From contig DYBL01000082.1 in the NCBI GenBank assembly GCA_019418625.1, forward strand, positions 1-63,523: a DNA stretch of 63,523 nt. The letters run 5' to 3'. Position 1 is the first letter of the stretch; each line of letters starts with the position of its first letter. Positions 60,641-63,523 of the stretch are shown here, one piece after another. The position numbers were made by a program, and so were the translations under genes. Origin of the DNA: Clostridiales bacterium. Its GTDB lineage: Bacteria > Bacillota > Clostridia > Oscillospirales > Oscillospiraceae. Below the pieces are notes generated by a model. The model was not told the origin of the DNA and did not search any database. It saw only the letters and a program-made list of their open reading frames with translations.

Positions 60641-62875
60641 TTATACCTGACGCGGCGACGCCGTCAACCGCTGAACGGAAACTTCACTGTCTCCGGCAAA
60701 AAATTCCGCTTCCCGGCTGTGGCAGGTAAAGAGGAGGATCTGGCGATTTTTCGCTTCCTCTTTTAAATGGGTAAGGGCCGCGGCGCACCGTTCGTCGTCA
60801 AAGGCGGTCAGGACGTCGTCCAGAATGAGAGGGGCGGCGTCCTCCCGGGGCAGCGCCAGATCGCACACCGCCAGACGCACCGCCAGATACAGCTGGTCCA
60901 CGGTGCCGGCGGAGAGGAAGGGCGCGTCCCGGTAGATCTGATCGCCCTCCGGCTGGGCGCAGACGCGGAAGTCCCGGTCCAGCACCACGCCGGTGTAGCG
61001 TCCGCCGGTGAGTGCGCGGAAGATCTCCGCGGCCCGGCGGCCCAGTGCGGGGGAAAACCGGCCCTGCAGCTCCCCACCCGCCTGCTCCAGCGCCTCCAGC
61101 GCCTCCGTCAGGGCGGCGTACTCCGTCTCGAGAGCGTCGCGGCGGTCAGTGAGGGTGCGGATCTGGCTTTGCAGCACCACCCGGTCCCCGGCGGCGTGGA
61201 GCTGCCCGGCCAGGTGGTCTGCTGTGCTGCGGGCGGCAGCACTGGCGTCTTTGACCTGTGCAAGCTCCTGGCTGATGGCTTCCCGGCTCCGGGCGGGACG
61301 GGCGGCGCTGCCGGCGGTCTGGGGCCTGCCGCCGCTTTGGGTCAGAGCTTCGACCCGCAGGGATGCTTCCCGGGCGGCGGACTCCGCCTCGGCAAGCTCC
61401 TTGCGCCGCTGGGCGCAGCGGCGCAGCAGCAGGTCGGCGGTGGGGATATCAAAGGCGGCGGAGGCAAAGCGGCGTACTTCCAGCAAAATGCCCTGCTCGT
61501 TGGAAGAGAGGGTGGCGTACAGGGCGTCCGCGGCGGCGGATTTGGCCCGGAGGTCCTCCTGGGCTTCGTCCCGGGCACGGCACAACGCGCTGTATTCCTC
61601 TGCCATGCGTGCGATCTGGTCGGCGTCAGCAGTGCCGTACCGCCGGTTCAGCGCCGCAAGGCGCGCCTTGCGCTTTTGGCTGCGGACTAAGAAGAATACG
61701 CCGAAGGCGGTAAAAAACAGCACTGCCGCGGCAAGGCCCAGAGAAAGGGCTGTGCCCCGGGTCCTCAGGCCCCAGCCGGTCAACGCGCCGGCGGCGGCAC
61801 CGGCGATGCCCAGTACCGCGGCGCCGGTATAGGAGGGACGGCCCTGGGGCGGAGTTTCCAGCTGGCGCTGCACCTGCTCCGGTGTCTGCCCGGCGAAAGG
61901 ACTCTTGCTGACGGCGTCCTCTGCGCGCAGTACGGCCTTCATGGCCTCGTCCCGTTCCTCCCGGGCCTTGTGCAGGGCCTTGCGGGTGGTCTCCAGATTC
62001 ACGATGGCGCCCCGCAGACGGGCGATCACATCACTGCCGGGGATGCGCTCTTGTTCCAGCTGGGCGCGCAGAGCATCCGCCTGGGCCCGGGCTGTGTCTG
62101 CCTCCTGACGGAGCTTGTCCAGAGACTGACTGCGCTGGGCGTTTTCCCAGCGGTCCCAGGCTTCCAGCTCCTCGGTCAGGGACCGCACACGCTGCTCCAG
62201 GGTCTCAGCTTCCCGGCGGGCCTGGGCCAACTGGGAGGCCAGGGCATCGCTTTGGCGCAGCTGTTCAGAAAGTTCCGCCAGCTGGGCCTCCAGGGCGGGG
62301 ATCTGGCCGGTCTTGTTGTGACGGCGGCGGTTGAGCTGCTTTTTCAGCGCGGCGGCCGCCTCGGAAAAGGACACGTCCTCCTCGCCGGAGGTGAGCAGCG
62401 CGGCAATGCGCCGCTCCAGCTCCGCGTCCCGGGAGACGGCCAGCCCCGACTGCCGGATAAAGGCGCTGCGCTCATAGACCTCCCGGGTCACGCCCAGCAG
62501 CGTCTCGCCGCAGGTCTGTCCCGTGAGATCGGGCACAATATCCACGGTGCCCGTATACAGGGCCTTGAATTCTCCCATGGGTGTGCCTTGGCGCCGGGTG
62601 GCACGCAGGAGGGTAATGTCCCGGCCGTTCCAGCGGCAGTCTACCCGTCCGGCCATGAGGGCGCCGGACCAGGGGGCGTAGCGGTTTTTATCCGCAGGAG
62701 CGTCGGGGCGGTCCCGCTCCCGGCTATTGATGCCATAGAGCATGGAGAGAAGAAAGGCGCACCAGGTGGATTTGCCGGTCTCGTTGGGAGCCTGCAGGAT
62801 ATTGAGGCCCGGCTGCAGCTCCAGTGTATCGTTTTGAAGGCGGCCAAAAGAGGCGGCCATGCGTTGGATCAGCAA
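60641..62875 (-). CDS. YhaN/SbcC-like AAA ATPase with coiled coils and two membrane helices
   Basis: 744 residues from a TTG at 62875 (TAGGAG 7 nt upstream). Walker A ILQAPNETGKSTWCAFLL at the N-terminus; long coiled coils (about 180-330 and 420-600); two hydrophobic helices in the middle (about 348-405, SLGLAAAVLFFTAFGVFFLV); C-terminal signature LSAGTVDQLYLAVRLA and Walker B PLILDDVLTAFDD. Rad50-like ATPases with a nuclease partner (SbcD/YhaO), but no nuclease gene follows and the upstream side is an rRNA operon. Ends 72 bp before mrp. Confidence 0.9.
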   Translation of the reverse strand: MLIQRMAASFGRLQNDTLELQPGLNILQAPNETGKSTWCAFLLSMLYGINSRERDRPDAPADKNRYAPWSGALMAGRVDCRWNGRDITLLRATRRQGTPMGEFKALYTGTVDIVPDLTGQTCGETLLGVTREVYERSAFIRQSGLAVSRDAELERRIAALLTSGEEDVSFSEAAAALKKQLNRRRHNKTGQIPALEAQLAELSEQLRQSDALASQLAQARREAETLEQRVRSLTEELEAWDRWENAQRSQSLDKLRQEADTARAQADALRAQLEQERIPGSDVIARLRGAIVNLETTRKALHKAREERDEAMKAVLRAEDAVSKSPFAGQTPEQVQRQLETPPQGRPSYTGAAVLGIAGAAAGALTGWGLRTRGTALSLGLAAAVLFFTAFGVFFLVRSQKRKARLAALNRRYGTADADQIARMAEEYSALCRARDEAQEDLRAKSAAADALYATLSSNEQGILLEVRRFASAAFDIPTADLLLRRCAQRRKELAEAESAAREASLRVEALTQSGGRPQTAGSAARPARSREAISQELAQVKDASAAARSTADHLAGQLHAAGDRVVLQSQIRTLTDRRDALETEYAALTEALEALEQAGGELQGRFSPALGRRAAEIFRALTGGRYTGVVLDRDFRVCAQPEGDQIYRDAPFLSAGTVDQLYLAVRLAVCDLALPREDAAPLILDDVLTAFDDERCAAALTHLKEEAKNRQILLFTCHSREAEFFAGDSEVSVQRLTASPRQV

Positions 62876-63037
62876 AAAATCACTCCTAAATGGGAATCAA
62901 CTTCTTGATACGGGACATTATAACACTGCCGGCTTGGTTTGCACAGGGGATTTCCATATTATATAGGTATCCGGCAGGGGAAAAGGGGCATTATAAGCGT
63001 GGAAGAACCCAAGTATTAAAAAAATTGGAAAAAGGTG

Positions 63038-63066
63038 TTGACAAAAGAGGGAGGGCGTGGTATTCT
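63038..63066 (+). promoter_or_regulatory. rRNA promoter P1
   Basis: TTGACA (63038-63043), 17 bp, TATTCT (63061-63066). Confidence 0.85.
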
Positions 63067-63120
63067 AACCAAGCTGTCGCCGCGGTGAGCACTGCGGCAG
63101 AGAGGAAATGAAAAAAGTAC

Positions 63121-63149
63121 TTGACAGTGACCACAAGATGTGGTAATAT
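63121..63149 (+). promoter_or_regulatory. rRNA promoter P2
   Basis: TTGACA (63121-63126), 17 bp, TAATAT (63144-63149), preceded by GAAATGAAAAAAGTAC. Confidence 0.85.
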
Positions 63150-63208
63150 AAAAGAGTTGCTGCTGATACGAAAACGGATCGGGCGTCAAAAACTTTTGAA
63201 AAAAGTGC

Positions 63209-63237
63209 TTGACAAACGAGATGAAGTTGAGTATAAT
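63209..63237 (+). promoter_or_regulatory. rRNA promoter P3
   Basis: TTGACA (63209-63214), 17 bp, TATAAT (63232-63237). A full consensus promoter; GAAAAAAGTGC immediately upstream resembles the sequence before P2. Confidence 0.92.
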
Positions 63238-63458
63238 AGCAATGTTCCGCCGGGAACGGCGTGTACCTTGTAAATTAAACAACGTAACGAAAAGAAAGCA
63301 CCAGACGGACGCTTGAATGGTGAGAAATCACCAGGAAAGCGAACCAAAAGGCAGCAAACCGGGTTAAGTCAATTACCGGTGGAGCTGCAAAACATGAAGC
63401 TATGGAAAATAGCTCTATGAAAGATTAGCTCGGACTACGGTCCGTGTTGATACCATTT
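63238..63458 (+). other. rRNA leader
   Basis: Untranslated leader with a GNRA hairpin TGGTGA-GAAA-TCACCA (63318-63333) and a second stem CGGAC-TACG-GTCCG (63432-63445) just before 16S. Probably antitermination and RNase III processing signals. Confidence 0.7.
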
Positions 63459-63523
63459 TATAGAGAGTTTGATCCTGGCTCAGGACGAACGCTGGCGGCG
63501 TGCTTAACACATGCAAGTCGAAC
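63459..63523 (+). rRNA. 16S rRNA, first ~65 nt (3' part outside window)
   Basis: AGAGTTTGATCCTGGCTCAG and GACGAACGCTGGCGGCGTGC then TTAACACATGCAAGTCGAAC are the invariant 5' end of bacterial 16S rRNA. The exact 5' processing site is estimated. Confidence 0.97.

Overview
The window looks like a chromosomal segment of a GC-rich, low-oxygen gut Firmicute, most likely Oscillospiraceae (the Flavonifractor/Oscillibacter/Lawsonibacter neighbourhood). This is inferred from Gram-positive style AGGAGG ribosome sites, a CIRCE-controlled groESL operon, S-layer-homology (SLH) exoproteins, LacI and GntR regulators of clostridial type, and a 16S rRNA start preceded by sigma-A promoters. No taxonomic search was possible.

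Layout. 1-7.9 kb is housekeeping: the end of polyphosphate kinase, an NfeD/SPFH membrane pair, a THUMP-domain RNA methyltransferase, a stand-alone EF-Tu domain-2 protein, a diacylglycerol kinase-like lipid kinase, and groES-groEL. 8-14.8 kb is an accessory island of less GC-rich sequence. It holds a 551-residue propeller-like orphan, three tRNA genes (Met, Glu, Val), a decayed toxin/immunity-like cassette, and a scar where the 3' end of a tyrosine integrase abuts a 5'-truncated moeA. 14.9-23.6 kb is a leftward ferric/spermidine-type ABC importer operon (binding protein, double permease, ATPase, MBL hydrolase, secreted protein with an in-frame stop). A LacI regulator fused to a solute-binding domain is transcribed divergently from it.

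23.7-27.5 kb holds two lipoproteins around a two-component system whose kinase appears to have lost its second membrane helix. The 27.6-40.8 kb region is a long leftward amino-sugar locus: a sugar ABC importer with a tandemly duplicated binding protein, PfkB kinase, SIS protein, NagA, NagB, LacI and GntR regulators, a TIM-barrel isomerase and an aldehyde dehydrogenase. Together these could import a free amino sugar, phosphorylate it, deacetylate it and deaminate it without a PTS.

41-54 kb is mixed: a dual-HTH regulator, a large SLH metallophosphatase under cre-like operators, an ArsR-controlled metal permease with a frameshifted redox partner, a DMT exporter, a dehydratase/cyclodeaminase pair with a LysR regulator, and a GH5-like SLH protein. 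54.6-62.9 kb is a leftward series centred on purines: a GMP synthase lacking its glutaminase domain, a complete GMP synthase and xanthine phosphoribosyltransferase, plus a YczE-like membrane protein, a lipoprotein, an Mrp ATPase and an SbcC/YhaN-like ATPase. The window ends with three tandem rRNA promoters and the first bases of a 16S rRNA gene.

Several genes are broken (moeA, integrase, toxin-like gene, secreted protein, redox protein). Each break is a one-base indel, a single stop codon or a junction, so recent decay or sequencing error both need to be considered. I found no CRISPR array, insertion sequence, or purine riboswitch.
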